A DNA stretch of 64,000 nt from Brevibacillus brevis NBRC 100599 (GCF_000010165.1 NC_012491.1:1041001-1105000), one strand, 5' to 3'. Numbered from the stretch's first letter, positions 1 through 8,641 are shown. Numbers and translations are program-made. Notes: generated by a model not told the origin, from the letters alone.

Positions 1-1167
1 TACAGTAAAAAGGACATGTCCTTCTCGCTGATCACAAGTAAGGTAAATGGAGCCATCCGGTTTGTTGTAGTGAATGGCGTTGTTCAACAAATTTTCCATG
101 ACACGGCGCAGCTTAGTCTCATCCGCTTCGATGTGAAGTTCATTGGAGATTCGTAGCTTCCATTGAAACGTGAGGCCTGCCTCTTTGATTCTTGGCAAAT
201 AGTCCTCAATAATTCCTCGCAAGAAGCTTTTGACATGAATGCGGTTAATGCTAAGTCGAACTTCGGAGCTTTGCGTGGTGAAGTCCTGCAGCTCATCCAG
301 CAACTTTTCCAAGTCCGTCGTTTTTAGCTCGATCTTGCCCATCTGTTTCTGTATTTTGGTCATATCCGTCACGCGACCAGAGCCGATGTATGAGGCATAA
401 CCTTTGATCGTGGTGAGAGGTGTACGGAAGTCGTGGGCGATCGAAGCAATCATTTCAGCCTGTCTTTCTTCCGCTAAGCGAAGCTCATCAACCATTTCCC
501 CGAAATATCGAAAGAGTTGCCCAAATTCATCATGCGATCGATACGTAAATGTGACCAGCCGCTTCCCTTCCTGGATTTCTTGGGTGACGCGCGATAATTC
601 GTTAACCGGCCGTAGTATCCAGCGAACGAACAAAGCGAGCAGAACCAATCCTACCAGACTAATGCTTCCGTAAATAAACCAAAGCATCATGGAAACCCCT
701 GTCGTAGCCATCATGTCGTAATCATCCGTGTAGAAATAAACAACAATCTCCCCTGTACGCGGTGGCTCCTGCTGAAAATGGTACTCAGCGACCACTTTGA
801 GGTCATTTTGCTTAGCAGAATCGCCACGGCTTGATGAGGAGGGGGAAGGCATTTTTAAATTATAGGCGCTTGATGTTTTGCTGTAGATAGTGTTTCCATT
901 GGCATCCTTCACGAGCATGCGGTACATCACGTCGTCTGGCAACTGCTTCTCAAGCTCCATGCGTTCGATTGGGTCCTTGAAATTACTGACGAGAAGCAGT
1001 TGATTGAGCATGACCTTTTCTGCGGCTTCCTTCTCAGCCTGGTACTGATTATGCCGGTCATTTTTGAGTTGAGCGACAATAATGTCTTGAAAAACAAATT
1101 TAAACAACAAAATGTTGAGTGTGAGCAAGGCAATGAAGGAGAGAAAAATTTTATTGCGCAAGCTCAT
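1..1167 (-). CDS. Sensor histidine kinase (OmpR-partner type), C-terminus cut by window edge
   Basis: Membrane sensor kinase that should phosphorylate the response regulator encoded just upstream. The reverse strand reads from an ATG at 1167 without a stop to base 1 (389 codons). Visible are an N-terminal membrane segment (about residues 4-28), an outside domain of about 130 residues, a second membrane segment near 158-182, a HAMP linker, the phospho-acceptor box SIAHDFRTPLTT with His245, and the N box NLLNNAIHYNKPDG of the ATPase domain. The G boxes lie outside the window. Its ATG directly abuts the regulator stop codon, so the two are co-transcribed and probably translationally coupled. The stimulus is unknown. 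Confidence 0.9.
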   Translation of the reverse strand, partial: MSLRNKIFLSFIALLTLNILLFKFVFQDIIVAQLKNDRHNQYQAEKEAAEKVMLNQLLLVSNFKDPIERMELEKQLPDDVMYRMLVKDANGNTIYSKTSSAYNLKMPSPSSSSRGDSAKQNDLKVVAEYHFQQEPPRTGEIVVYFYTDDYDMMATTGVSMMLWFIYGSISLVGLVLLALFVRWILRPVNELSRVTQEIQEGKRLVTFTYRSHDEFGQLFRYFGEMVDELRLAEERQAEMIASIAHDFRTPLTTIKGYASYIGSGRVTDMTKIQKQMGKIELKTTDLEKLLDELQDFTTQSSEVRLSINRIHVKSFLRGIIEDYLPRIKEAGLTFQWKLRISNELHIEADETKLRRVMENLLNNAIHYNKPDGSIYLTCDQREGHVLFTV

Positions 1168-1887
1168 TTAAAGCTTCTCCCCGATAAAAACGTAGCCTGT
1201 CCCCCATTGTGTTTTAATGAATTGACGTTCCGTTTCCAGCTTCTCACGGAGGTTTTTAATATGGACCGTCACTGTATTGAGCGAGCCATAACCATATCCC
1301 CAAACACGGTCATAAATTTGCTCTCTTGTAAAGACGATGCCCGCATTTTCTGCGAGGAAGGTGAGTAGTTGAAATTCTTTGGTAGAGAGCTCGATCTTTT
1401 GGTTACATACATATACGGAATACGTTTCTTTATGAATTTCCAAGTCCTTAAATTTCAAAACCGTAATCGGAGAAGAGGCTGTTTCCTTCTCAGGCTGCTC
1501 TTCGGTATGCTTGCGAATGCGCTCATAGCGACGAAGGTGGGCACGAATGCGAGCGAGCAACTCTTCCGTATCAAAAGGCTTCGTGATGTAATCGTCTGCG
1601 CCGATTTCAAAGCCGACTACCTTATCTACCGCTTTTCCTTTTGCACTGAGAAACAGTATAGGCAAATCCCACTCACGGCGAATTTGAGAGCAGAGCTCAT
1701 AGCCACTCATGTTGGGCATCATAATATCCAAAAGGATCAGGTTGGGACGCTCACCTTGGCTGAGCAACGAGAGTGCATCTTCTCCGCTTTCAGCAGAGGA
1801 AACGCTGAAGCCCTCGTTCTCCAAAATGTCTTCTAGCAGTTCAATAATCTCCAGATTGTCATCGACAATTAAAATGTGATCTTTCAC
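1168..1887 (-). CDS. OmpR-family response regulator
   Basis: DNA-binding response regulator of 239 residues, partner of the kinase that follows it on the same strand. The receiver domain (about 1-118) has acidic residues DD at 9-10, phospho-acceptor Asp54 in LLDIMMP and Lys103 in ITKPFD. An acidic linker leads to a winged-helix Trans_reg_C domain (about 140-235) with ELSTKEFQLL and the DNA-recognition region near YDRVWGYG. The start is GTG at 1887, preceded by a GGGGG ribosome site. The family is PhoB/OmpR-like. No specific regulon can be named from sequence. Confidence 0.93.
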   Translation of the reverse strand: MKDHILIVDDNLEIIELLEDILENEGFSVSSAESGEDALSLLSQGERPNLILLDIMMPNMSGYELCSQIRREWDLPILFLSAKGKAVDKVVGFEIGADDYITKPFDTEELLARIRAHLRRYERIRKHTEEQPEKETASSPITVLKFKDLEIHKETYSVYVCNQKIELSTKEFQLLTFLAENAGIVFTREQIYDRVWGYGYGSLNTVTVHIKNLREKLETERQFIKTQWGTGYVFIGEKL

Positions 1888-2052
1888 CGGAACAACCCCC
1901 AGTTACTTCTATTAATAAGGAATACCATTCAAAGAATGGGTCTTGTCTATCATAACATGCTTTGCCCCTATCAGGGGAAGAAACCCCGTAAGTTATTAAG
2001 TTGTTCTAATATGTGAGGGTACCTCTTTAGACCAGGTACTAAATTTCGTCAG

Positions 2053-2084
2053 AAAAAGCCAGAGACGTAGTGTCCCTGGCTTTT
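2053..2084 (-). terminator. Terminator of the NlpC/P60 gene
   Basis: Hairpin AAAAGCCAG...CTGGCTTTTT located just after the NlpC/P60 stop codon, with a T-run on the reverse strand. It also has T-rich sequence on the forward strand and may work in both directions. Confidence 0.75.
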
Positions 2085-2101
2085 ATTATTTTGCCGAATG
2101 A

Positions 2102-2623
2102 CTATTTTTTAGCTGGTTTTTCCGGCAACGATGCAGCTTGCACCGCTTTTTCCTTATTCGGAGTTTCTGCTTTCGCTAGAACAGGAGCACTGAGACGCTT
2201 GGCGCCTACATAACGCTTGCTCCAGTAGTATGGATCGTTCAACTTGGTGTTGACGACTCCACGACCAGATTCCGAGTGCACGAATGTGCCGTCTCCGATG
2301 TAGATACCCACATGAGAAATGCTGCGACCGTTCGTATTGAAGAATACGAGATCGCCTGGTTGCAAATCTTTTCTGTCTACCTCTGTACCTAATTCGTACT
2401 GGGAAGCAGAATTGTGAGGCAGGTCTACACCTAACGCATCAAATACGTAGCGTGTGAAACCGGAGCAGTCAAAGCCCTTTTTGGACGAGCCGGAAGATTT
2501 GTAAGGGGTACCGTACAAGTCGCTGACAACTTCATGGAGAGTATTCTCCTCAGCAGCCTGTGCAGCGCCTGCCCCCATAGCAAGTAATCCAGCCATAAAT
2601 AAAGATAAAACCATCTTGCGCAA
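2102..2623 (-). CDS. Secreted NlpC/P60 cell-wall endopeptidase
   Basis: Predicted secreted peptidoglycan hydrolase, 173 residues. Signal peptide at 1-23 (Lys/Arg start, hydrophobic core, AQA cleavage site). The NlpC/P60 domain spans about 25-150 with catalytic Cys53 in FDCSGF, His104 in SHVGIYIG and His116 as the likely third residue. A Lys/Ala/Pro-rich tail follows and no SH3 or LysM targeting domain is present. Start is TTG at 2623 with GGGAG upstream; ATG at residue 4 is an alternative. A c-di-AMP riboswitch in its leader suggests that wall turnover is tied to this second messenger, as known for related genes in Bacillota. Confidence 0.9.
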   Translation of the reverse strand: MRKMVLSLFMAGLLAMGAGAAQAAEENTLHEVVSDLYGTPYKSSGSSKKGFDCSGFTRYVFDALGVDLPHNSASQYELGTEVDRKDLQPGDLVFFNTNGRSISHVGIYIGDGTFVHSESGRGVVNTKLNDPYYWSKRYVGAKRLSAPVLAKAETPNKEKAVQAASLPEKPAKK

Positions 2624-2642
2624 AAGAAACTGCTCCCTTCGT

Positions 2643-2762
2643 GAGCCTACGAGGTTAGCTGAAGGGTTCGGTCGAAAGGACGCCCTAGGCTGCTAGGAGT
2701 AGCAACCATTCACCCCAAAAACGTGGTTCCCCCGTTTCCGCTAAGCGGAATTCGGCTATTTT
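2643..2762 (-). promoter_or_regulatory. c-di-AMP riboswitch (ydaO/yuaA class)
   Basis: The reverse strand shows conserved blocks of the ydaO/yuaA class in order: CGGGGGAACCA, TGGGGTGAAT and CCGAACCCTTCAGCTAACC, ending CTCGTAGGC. It sits about 20 bases before the NlpC/P60 start codon, the usual genomic position for this class. In this class, ligand binding normally shuts off expression. The 5' boundary is approximate. Confidence 0.88.
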
Positions 2763-2918
2763 TCGATGTTTTTTTACACGCACTCTTACGAAGATTCTAC
2801 GCCAGTCCTTTTTTTCCTTCTTTTTATCTGTTCATTCACATATTCGTCACAAAGATAGCGTCAAATGCTGTAACGTTTTCGTTCGACAGTGCAAGCCGCC
2901 TTTCGACGTGGGCTTATT

Positions 2919-2979
2919 CCTGCCTTGCGAGAGAGCTCGTCCGATTAAGGCAGGAAAATGTCTCCGTCCAAGGACGGAG
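2919..2979. repeat. Two adjacent strong hairpins in the divergent intergenic region
   Basis: Inverted repeat CCTGCCTT...AAGGCAGG (2919-2954) is followed by a perfect hairpin CTCCGTCC-AA-GGACGGAG (2962-2979). They lie between the c-di-AMP riboswitch and the Lia-type operon. They could be leader RNA structures or an operator. The rest of 2763-3086 shows no convincing gene. Confidence 0.5.
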
Positions 2980-3086
2980 GGAAAAACCAACCGCACGCCC
3001 GTTATGGGAAGCCTATACCGAGGGCTACAATAAGGGCATAACGTTCCACAAGCACCACAAGCAAAACGAATGGAGGTAAGCGAGTA

Positions 3087-3491
3087 ATGAGCGAACGGTC
3101 TGGCAAAGTACTACTCGGGCTGGTTCTGCTGCTAGTCGGTGGGTTGGTTCTTCTCGATCTGGTTGGTATCGATATCGGAGACTTGCTCGGGTTTATCATT
3201 CCCGGCGTGATCATGATATACGGTGCCAAAAAGATCATGGGACAAACCGGTTCACGATTTTGGGGAATCCTGGTCTTCCTATTCGGGTTCCTGATGTTGA
3301 TTGGCAAGCTTGACCTACTGTTTCACGCGCTTCTGGCCATTGGGGTGATTTATCTGGGATATCGCTTACTGCGTCCCAGCCAAGAACCTAAACAAGCGCC
3401 ACCTGCTTGGGAGCGTGAATGGGCCCAAAAAGTATTAAAGGAAGATACGCTGGACACTTGGGAGAGAGATGTAAGAAGACGCCCACAGTAA
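3087..3491 (+). CDS. LiaI-like small membrane protein
   Basis: 134-residue membrane protein with three to four hydrophobic segments (about 6-24, 30-45, 55-72 and 76-93) and a charged C-terminal tail rich in Glu, Arg and Trp. The paired glycine-rich helices match the LiaI/LiaF-like transmembrane region found in cell-envelope stress operons. It is the first gene of a run that continues with PspA/LiaH, LiaF, LiaS and LiaR, which supports a role as membrane anchor for the PspA-type protein. ATG is preceded by GGAGG. A TACAAT box at about 3029 may be its -10, but no clean -35 is visible. Confidence 0.8.
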   Translation: MSERSGKVLLGLVLLLVGGLVLLDLVGIDIGDLLGFIIPGVIMIYGAKKIMGQTGSRFWGILVFLFGFLMLIGKLDLLFHALLAIGVIYLGYRLLRPSQEPKQAPPAWEREWAQKVLKEDTLDTWERDVRRRPQ

Positions 3492-3555
3492 CGCCAATGT
3501 CGCAAGAGTCTTTTGGATGAACAATATGATGTGATATGATGAGGAGGAAAAAATA

Positions 3556-4251
3556 ATGAGTATCTTTAAACGTTTGCGTGACCTGACAGTAGCTTCGGTA
3601 AATGATGCATTGGATTCAATGGAAGATCCGGTAGTAATGCTGAATCAATATATGCGTGACATGGAAGTAGAAATCGGACAAGTTGAAGTAGCGGTTGCCC
3701 GTCAGGTTGCTCTGGAAAAGAAATTCCGTCAGCAATTGGACGAAGCCAATGCTCTGATCGAAAAACGTGATCGCCAAGTCAAGCTCGCCTTGACTGAAGG
3801 AGAAGACGAGTTGGCTCGTCGAGCACTCGCTGACAAGAAGCAGTACGAAGGCCGTGCAGCGGAATATGAAACTCTCTACCTGTCAGCATCCGAGTCAGCT
3901 ACGCAAATGCGCGAGAAGCTGGCTGAGCTGAAGGAAGAGTTCTATAAAATGCGTGCGAAAAAGTTCACTCTGATGGCACGTGCACAAGTAGCTCGTACCC
4001 AAAAGCAAGTCAATCAAGCAGTTGTCGGTATCGGCAATCAGTCCGCAGGCCGTGGCTTCGCTCGCATGGAAGAGAAAGTCATGCGCATGGAAGCAGAAGC
4101 GCAAATGAGCGGGCAATGGCGCCAAACGAACCGCGCTTGGGAGAACGCTTTGTCTGAGCTGGAAAAGGATGATCTCGATGCAGAACTTGCCAGCATCAAA
4201 GCATCCATTAATGAAGTAAAAACACCGGTAGCCAAACCAGTACAATCCTAA
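3556..4251 (+). CDS. PspA/IM30 family envelope-stress protein (LiaH-like)
   Basis: 231-residue, highly charged, almost entirely helical protein beginning MSIFKRLRDLTVASVNDALD, the typical amphipathic start of PspA/IM30/LiaH proteins. Long coiled-coil heptads occupy about 25-150 and the middle motif KKFTLMARAQVARTQ is typical of the family. These proteins polymerise on damaged inner membrane and maintain its integrity. The length fits LiaH. It follows the LiaI-like gene by 64 bases with an AGGAGG ribosome site and precedes a hairpin (4300-4326) that may reduce read-through to the rest of the operon. Confidence 0.93.
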   Translation: MSIFKRLRDLTVASVNDALDSMEDPVVMLNQYMRDMEVEIGQVEVAVARQVALEKKFRQQLDEANALIEKRDRQVKLALTEGEDELARRALADKKQYEGRAAEYETLYLSASESATQMREKLAELKEEFYKMRAKKFTLMARAQVARTQKQVNQAVVGIGNQSAGRGFARMEEKVMRMEAEAQMSGQWRQTNRAWENALSELEKDDLDAELASIKASINEVKTPVAKPVQS

Positions 4252-4299
4252 TTCAACAGGAACTGGGGGACAAGGTGTAGAATAGAGTGTGTCAATTCG

Positions 4300-4326
4300 G
4301 CAGCCTGTGTACATCAGGCTGCTTTT
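4300..4326 (+). terminator. Intra-operon hairpin, possible attenuator
   Basis: GCAGCCTG-TGTACAT-CAGGCTGC followed by only four T residues. It lies between the PspA gene and the methyltransferase gene. This position fits partial termination that would make LiaI and LiaH more abundant than the downstream signalling proteins. Confidence 0.65.
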
Positions 4327-4345
4327 CCCCTAGGAGGTACGATTC

Positions 4346-4924
4346 TTGCAGGACTTCTTGGTCTTTTTGCGGCGGTTTATCGCTGAGCCTGGACGCGTCG
4401 GTAGTATCATCCCCAGCTCTCGTTTTTTATGTGAGCAAATGTTGAAAAGCGTCGATTGGGCTTCAACCGATGTGATCCTGGAGCTGGGACCTGGTACAGG
4501 GGCTTTTACCCAAACGATCTATCAGCGCTTGCATCCCGGCACACAGTACGTGCTCGTGGAACGAGATTCCCAATTTCGCTCTATGCTTCAATCACGTTTT
4601 CCCGATCTTCCTATCAGGGAGGAAGCGACTAAACTTAGGTCTTACTTGGAGGAGCAGGACCTTGCAGGTGCAGATGTCATTATCTCAGGTCTGCCATTCG
4701 CCAACTTTCAACAAGAGCTGCGGGCAGCAATTCTGGACGAAGTTCAATCTGTACTGAAGCCAGGGGGCCTATTTATTACATTCCAATATTCGCTACAACT
4801 CCAAGCTGAGTTGCAGGATCGTTTTCCCTGGGTCAAGATCGACTTTACCCTGTTGAACATTCCGCCTGCATTCATCTATACATGTCGTAATGGACAAAGT
4901 GAAAACGATCAGCGTGGGGCGTGA
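4346..4924 (+). CDS. SAM-dependent methyltransferase (phospholipid/rRNA-adenine MTase-like)
   Basis: 192-residue class I methyltransferase with SAM-binding motif I ELGPGTG at 46-52, a VLVER acidic strand end, and the GLPF motif near residue 112 that resembles the NPPF-like catalytic loop of KsgA-type and PmtA-type enzymes. The N-terminal stretch FIAEPGRVGSIIPSSRFL is common in membrane-lipid N-methyltransferase relatives. The start is TTG at 4346 with TAGGAGG upstream. It lies inside the Lia-type operon between PspA and LiaF, a place where B. subtilis has LiaG. The substrate is not known; lipid headgroup modification during stress is only an inference. Confidence 0.75.
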   Translation: MQDFLVFLRRFIAEPGRVGSIIPSSRFLCEQMLKSVDWASTDVILELGPGTGAFTQTIYQRLHPGTQYVLVERDSQFRSMLQSRFPDLPIREEATKLRSYLEEQDLAGADVIISGLPFANFQQELRAAILDEVQSVLKPGGLFITFQYSLQLQAELQDRFPWVKIDFTLLNIPPAFIYTCRNGQSENDQRGA

Positions 4925-4938
4925 GAGAGGAGACTTTT

Positions 4939-5829
4939 GTGAAACTGTCCCGTTTACACAAAATGTTGGCTGGTGTCCTGATTATTTTTACGGGAATCGG
5001 TCTTTTGTTAGACAGTTTGGGTATCATATCGTTCGGTCTGTTTGATTTGTGGCCGATGGTGCTTATTTATTTTGGCCTTCGTTTGTGGGGGAATAAAAAT
5101 CGGATTGGCGGAGGGATTCTATTCTCTCTGGGGACCATCATCGCGACGGACATGTGGTTTGGTGTCGGGATTGATGATTTGTTCCAGATTGCAGTACCAA
5201 TCGTGTTTATTTATTTCGGCTTTCAGTTGATTCGGGGCAAGAACAGCAGACGAGATCGCTATGTGAATCAACCATTGGGAGAGAGTGGGACCCCATCTGC
5301 TGCGGAGACGATTTTGACTAGTGATGCGAGTGTCCCGAATGACGTGAACGTTTCAACAGCGGAACGCCCTTGGCAAGACAACTGGAACAAATGGAAGCAT
5401 GTTGGTGGCAAAATTCCTCATCACGAAAACATGTCTTCATCACCTGACGACATGTTGCCAAAAGATTCCCGCAGTTCTCTGATTGGGGATTATCACCTGA
5501 CTTCCGGGCGTTTTGAACTGAGTTACTTGCATGTCTGGCATGGAATCGGGGATGTTGTGATTGATCTTTCTCGGGCAGTGTTGATGCGGGATGAGGCGTT
5601 TCTTGTCGTAGAGGGCTGGGTAGGCGATGTGACGATTTATGTGCCTATCGATCTTCCTGTATCGGTAACGGCAGGCTTGAGTATTGGTGACCTGGAGGTG
5701 CTAAGCCACCGGCAGGGAGGTATCAATCGCAGTGTTAAGATTCGTTCTGATCAGTATGATGAAGCATTGCAAAAAGTAAACTTGCATATCTCGCTGCTTG
5801 TCGGCGATATAAAAGTCAAGTACATCTAG
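4939..5829 (+). CDS. liaF: LiaF-like membrane regulator of LiaSR signalling
   Basis: About 296 residues. Four hydrophobic segments form the N-terminal half, a polar linker follows, and the C-terminal domain (about 180-296, with SLIGDYHLTSGRFELSYL and VGDVTIYVP) matches the cell-wall-active antibiotics response domain of LiaF. LiaF proteins hold the kinase LiaS inactive until the envelope is disturbed. GTG at 4939 is chosen because GAGAGGAG lies seven bases upstream; GTG at 4921, overlapping the methyltransferase stop, has no good ribosome site. The next gene in the operon is the LiaS kinase. Confidence 0.85.
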   Translation: MKLSRLHKMLAGVLIIFTGIGLLLDSLGIISFGLFDLWPMVLIYFGLRLWGNKNRIGGGILFSLGTIIATDMWFGVGIDDLFQIAVPIVFIYFGFQLIRGKNSRRDRYVNQPLGESGTPSAAETILTSDASVPNDVNVSTAERPWQDNWNKWKHVGGKIPHHENMSSSPDDMLPKDSRSSLIGDYHLTSGRFELSYLHVWHGIGDVVIDLSRAVLMRDEAFLVVEGWVGDVTIYVPIDLPVSVTAGLSIGDLEVLSHRQGGINRSVKIRSDQYDEALQKVNLHISLLVGDIKVKYI

Positions 5830-5842
5830 GAGGTACTGGCGG

Positions 5843-6991
5843 ATGCGTCGACAGCGATTGGCAAGTATTCAGTGGCAATACGTGCGCTATGGCATGTTAC
5901 TGGCCGTCAGTGCAATTACTGCCGCGTTTATTTGTTTCTTTTGGCTATACTTTTTATGGAAAGATCACCCCGGGATTCATCGGTGGTACAACGAAATAAT
6001 TAGCGACCGCAACCTCGTGAAGTGGCTGGCAGAATATATAGGCATCAATCTGCCTACCGATCCAGAGGGCTTGATTCAGCTTGCTGCTTTTGTTGTTTCT
6101 TTGCCGGCAGGTGTCTTAGTGGCATTGATCATTTCCTATATCATCGGTAATTTGTTGAAAAAAAGACTCAGTGTACTGTGGGAAGCTGCCATGAAGCTTG
6201 GACGCGGGATGCTGTCATATCGGGTTCCCGAATTGGGCGTCGATGAAGTCGGCGAATTAGGATGGCAGATTAATCGCTTGGCTTCGCAATGGGAAGAGCA
6301 AGTAGCATCTTTGCAGCGGTTGTCGAACCACAATGCGGCTCTCGCAGAGCAATTGAAGCATGCAGCAGTAACTGAGGAGCGACAGAGATTGGCGAGAGAA
6401 CTGCATGACGCGGTCAGCCAGCAGTTGTTCGCCATCGCCATGACGACTGCGGCGATGAAGCGGCTTGTAGAAAAAAATCCTCAGCGTGCAGCCCAACAGA
6501 TTGAATTGGTCGAAGAGATGGCAGCAGCTGCACAAGCAGAGATGAGGGCATTGCTCTTGCACCTTCGCCCGGCTACGTTACAAAACAAGTCATTGAAGGA
6601 AGCTATTCTGGAACTTTTAGATGAGCTGACGCGTAAAAATACCATGCAGCTTACTTGGGAGATCGAAGACGTCGAAGGCTTGCCGAGTGGAATTGAGGAT
6701 CATTTGTTCCGTATTTTGCAGGAGTCCTTGTCCAATACATTGCGGCATGCCAGAGCTACCCAGATTGCAGTGAAGCTATTTACACTGCAAGAGCAGGTTC
6801 GCCTGCGAGTAACGGATGACGGTGTTGGTTTTGATCCGGATGGGGAGAAAATGACGTCCTACGGTTTGCGCAGCATGCAAGAGCGCGTAGCAGAGGTTGG
6901 AGGCTCCATGGAGATTTACTCGGCGATTGGGAAGGGGACGCAAATTGAGGTGCGTATTCCTATAGTGTTACAGACGGAACGGGAAGGGTGA
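5843..6991 (+). CDS. liaS: LiaS-type sensor histidine kinase
   Basis: 382-residue NarL-partner kinase. Membrane segments at about 17-40 and 80-102 flank a short outside loop, a pattern of intramembrane-sensing kinases. A HAMP domain (about 103-155) leads to the HisKA_3 box RLARELHDAVSQQ with phospho-acceptor His188, and the ATPase domain has HLFRILQESLSNTLRHA and VTDDGVGFDPDG. It is adjacent to LiaF upstream and the LiaR regulator downstream (7-base gap), so the three form the sensing module of the operon. Confidence 0.9.
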   Translation: MRRQRLASIQWQYVRYGMLLAVSAITAAFICFFWLYFLWKDHPGIHRWYNEIISDRNLVKWLAEYIGINLPTDPEGLIQLAAFVVSLPAGVLVALIISYIIGNLLKKRLSVLWEAAMKLGRGMLSYRVPELGVDEVGELGWQINRLASQWEEQVASLQRLSNHNAALAEQLKHAAVTEERQRLARELHDAVSQQLFAIAMTTAAMKRLVEKNPQRAAQQIELVEEMAAAAQAEMRALLLHLRPATLQNKSLKEAILELLDELTRKNTMQLTWEIEDVEGLPSGIEDHLFRILQESLSNTLRHARATQIAVKLFTLQEQVRLRVTDDGVGFDPDGEKMTSYGLRSMQERVAEVGGSMEIYSAIGKGTQIEVRIPIVLQTEREG

Positions 6992-6998
6992 AGGCTCG

Positions 6999-7628
6999 GT
7001 GATTCGGGTACTACTGGTAGATGATCACGAAATGGTTCGGATGGGTCTGGCTGCTTATTTGTCTACAGAGGAGGATATTGAAGTCGTAGCAGAGGCAGGC
7101 AGTGGGGAAGAAGGCGTGCGAATGACGCAAGAACTGCTCCCAGATGTCGTTCTGATGGATTTGGTCATGGAAGGCATCGGCGGTGTGGAAGCTACTCGAC
7201 GTATTCGTGAAAGCTGCCCTTCCAGTAAGGTAATTGTCTTGACTAGCTTTATTGATGACGAAAAGGTATATCCGGTCATTGAAGCGGGGGCATTCAGCTA
7301 CTTGTTAAAGACTTCGCGTGCAGCCGAGATTGCAAAAGCAATTCGCTCTGCTGCGGCGGGTGAACCAGTTCTGGAATCGAGGGTAGCAGGAAAAATCATG
7401 GCCCGTTTCCGTCACGGTCAAGAGTCTCATCCACATGAACAGCTGACGCCGCGCGAGTTGGAGGTTTTGAAGCTGATCGGTCAGGGCAAGTCCAACCAAG
7501 AAATTGCTGATGAGCTGATTATCGGGATCAAAACAGTCAAGACTCATGTCAGCAACATTCTTGCCAAGCTGAACGTGGAGGATCGCACGCAAGCGGCCAT
7601 TTACGTCCATACACATAGCTTAGGTTAA
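6999..7628 (+). CDS. liaR: LiaR-type NarL-family response regulator
   Basis: 209-residue response regulator. The receiver domain has acidic DD at 8-9, phospho-acceptor Asp54 in VVLMDLVM and the switch lysine in LLKTSRA. The LuxR/NarL helix-turn-helix occupies about 143-205 (LTPRELEVLKLIGQGKSNQEIADEL). The start is GTG at 6999 with GGGAAGGG upstream. The receiver sequence is very close to LiaR/VraR. It would activate the LiaI/LiaH promoter at the head of the same operon. A terminator follows at 7663-7689. Confidence 0.92.
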   Translation: MIRVLLVDDHEMVRMGLAAYLSTEEDIEVVAEAGSGEEGVRMTQELLPDVVLMDLVMEGIGGVEATRRIRESCPSSKVIVLTSFIDDEKVYPVIEAGAFSYLLKTSRAAEIAKAIRSAAAGEPVLESRVAGKIMARFRHGQESHPHEQLTPRELEVLKLIGQGKSNQEIADELIIGIKTVKTHVSNILAKLNVEDRTQAAIYVHTHSLG

Positions 7629-7647
7629 TCACATAGCATCATGCATA

Positions 7648-7701
7648 AGTAAACGCGCCAAATAGCTCCTCAGTAAACAGGGGCTTTTTCGCGCGTTTAC
7701 T
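7648..7701 (+). terminator. Operon terminator with nested inverted repeats
   Basis: An outer 11-bp inverted repeat AGTAAACGCGC/GCGCGTTTACT encloses an inner hairpin AGCTCCT...AGGGGCT followed by TTTTT (7663-7689). It ends the Lia-type operon. Confidence 0.8.
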
Positions 7702-7802
7702 TGTTTAAACCGTTTTCTTGTATGCAAACCGTGAGTTTTTTTCGTAGATGTGGTAAAGATAGTAAGTAACGAATGAGAGATTACGGAAAGGAGGGACGGG
7801 CT

Positions 7803-8627
7803 ATGAGGCACAGACCTCAAACACGCTCCAAGGTGCTTTCGGCTGACAATGGTGTGGATATCGTTGGGGATGTTCACGGCTGTTACGACGAATTTATAGA
7901 ATTGCTCAAACGCTTGGGATATGAACGAGCCCCAGACGGTACATATCGCCATCCCCACGGCCGAAAGCTCCTTTCCCTCGGTGATATCACGAGTCGTGGA
8001 CCTTACTCAATCAAAATGCTGCAATTTTTTCACCAGCATGTCACGACAGGCCTGGCTGAAATGGTAGATAGTAACCACGGGTGGAAAGTAGCCCGCTGGC
8101 TGGATGGCAGACCAGTGACATTGGCTCACGGAGATGAAAAGGTAGAAGAGGAGATTCGGTTGTATCAGCAAGAATACGGACCGAAGAAGGCCTCCTTGCT
8201 GCGTGAGCAGAGCCGTAGATTACTATTTTCTTCTCCTTCGCACATGATCATCAAACAAAATGAAAAAATAGTAGCGGTCGCCGTTCATGCGGGGATTCGC
8301 GATGATTACATAGGGATGGATTCGCCTGCGGTCTATACATTTTGCCGATATGGCGATGTAGCAGGGACGGGGCCGGATGGGCGCCCGATCCGCAGAGAAT
8401 GGGCAAAAGAACGAAAAGTGACTTCGCCCATCATCGTATGGGGACATGATCCGCATCCAGAACCAAAACGAAAAAATGGCACCATCAACATCGACCAAGG
8501 ATGTGTGTTCGGCGGAAAGTTAACCGCCTACCGCTATCCAGAGGACGAATTGGTGAGTGTGCCAGCAAAAAGAAACTATTCGGGTTTAACGGATACGCCG
8601 CTGACCCGTTTTAAGGCAGATGATTAA
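7803..8627 (+). CDS. PrpE-like metallophosphoesterase
   Basis: Predicted dinucleoside tetraphosphatase or protein phosphatase of about 274 residues. Calcineurin-like metal motifs are in order: GDVHGC at 22-27, LGDITSRGP near 58, SNHGWK (variant of GNHE), VHAGI and WGHDPHP. The alignment order and the SRGP motif match PrpE of Bacillus spores. ATG at 7803 is chosen because AAAGGAGGGA lies just upstream; ATG at 7773 lies before that site. The N in the usual GNH motif is preceded by Ser here, a mild variation. It stands alone, converging with the amidase gene. Confidence 0.85.
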   Translation: MRHRPQTRSKVLSADNGVDIVGDVHGCYDEFIELLKRLGYERAPDGTYRHPHGRKLLSLGDITSRGPYSIKMLQFFHQHVTTGLAEMVDSNHGWKVARWLDGRPVTLAHGDEKVEEEIRLYQQEYGPKKASLLREQSRRLLFSSPSHMIIKQNEKIVAVAVHAGIRDDYIGMDSPAVYTFCRYGDVAGTGPDGRPIRREWAKERKVTSPIIVWGHDPHPEPKRKNGTINIDQGCVFGGKLTAYRYPEDELVSVPAKRNYSGLTDTPLTRFKADD

Positions 8628-8641
8628 ACGAAGACGTGATG

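Noticed and set aside
2723..3079. 118-codon open frame on the forward strand
   Set aside because: It overlaps the c-di-AMP riboswitch and the hairpin pair, has no ribosome site and its residue pattern is not protein-like.
4921..4938. GTG at 4921 as start of liaF
   Set aside because: It overlaps the methyltransferase stop but lacks a ribosome site, while GTG at 4939 has GAGAGGAG upstream.
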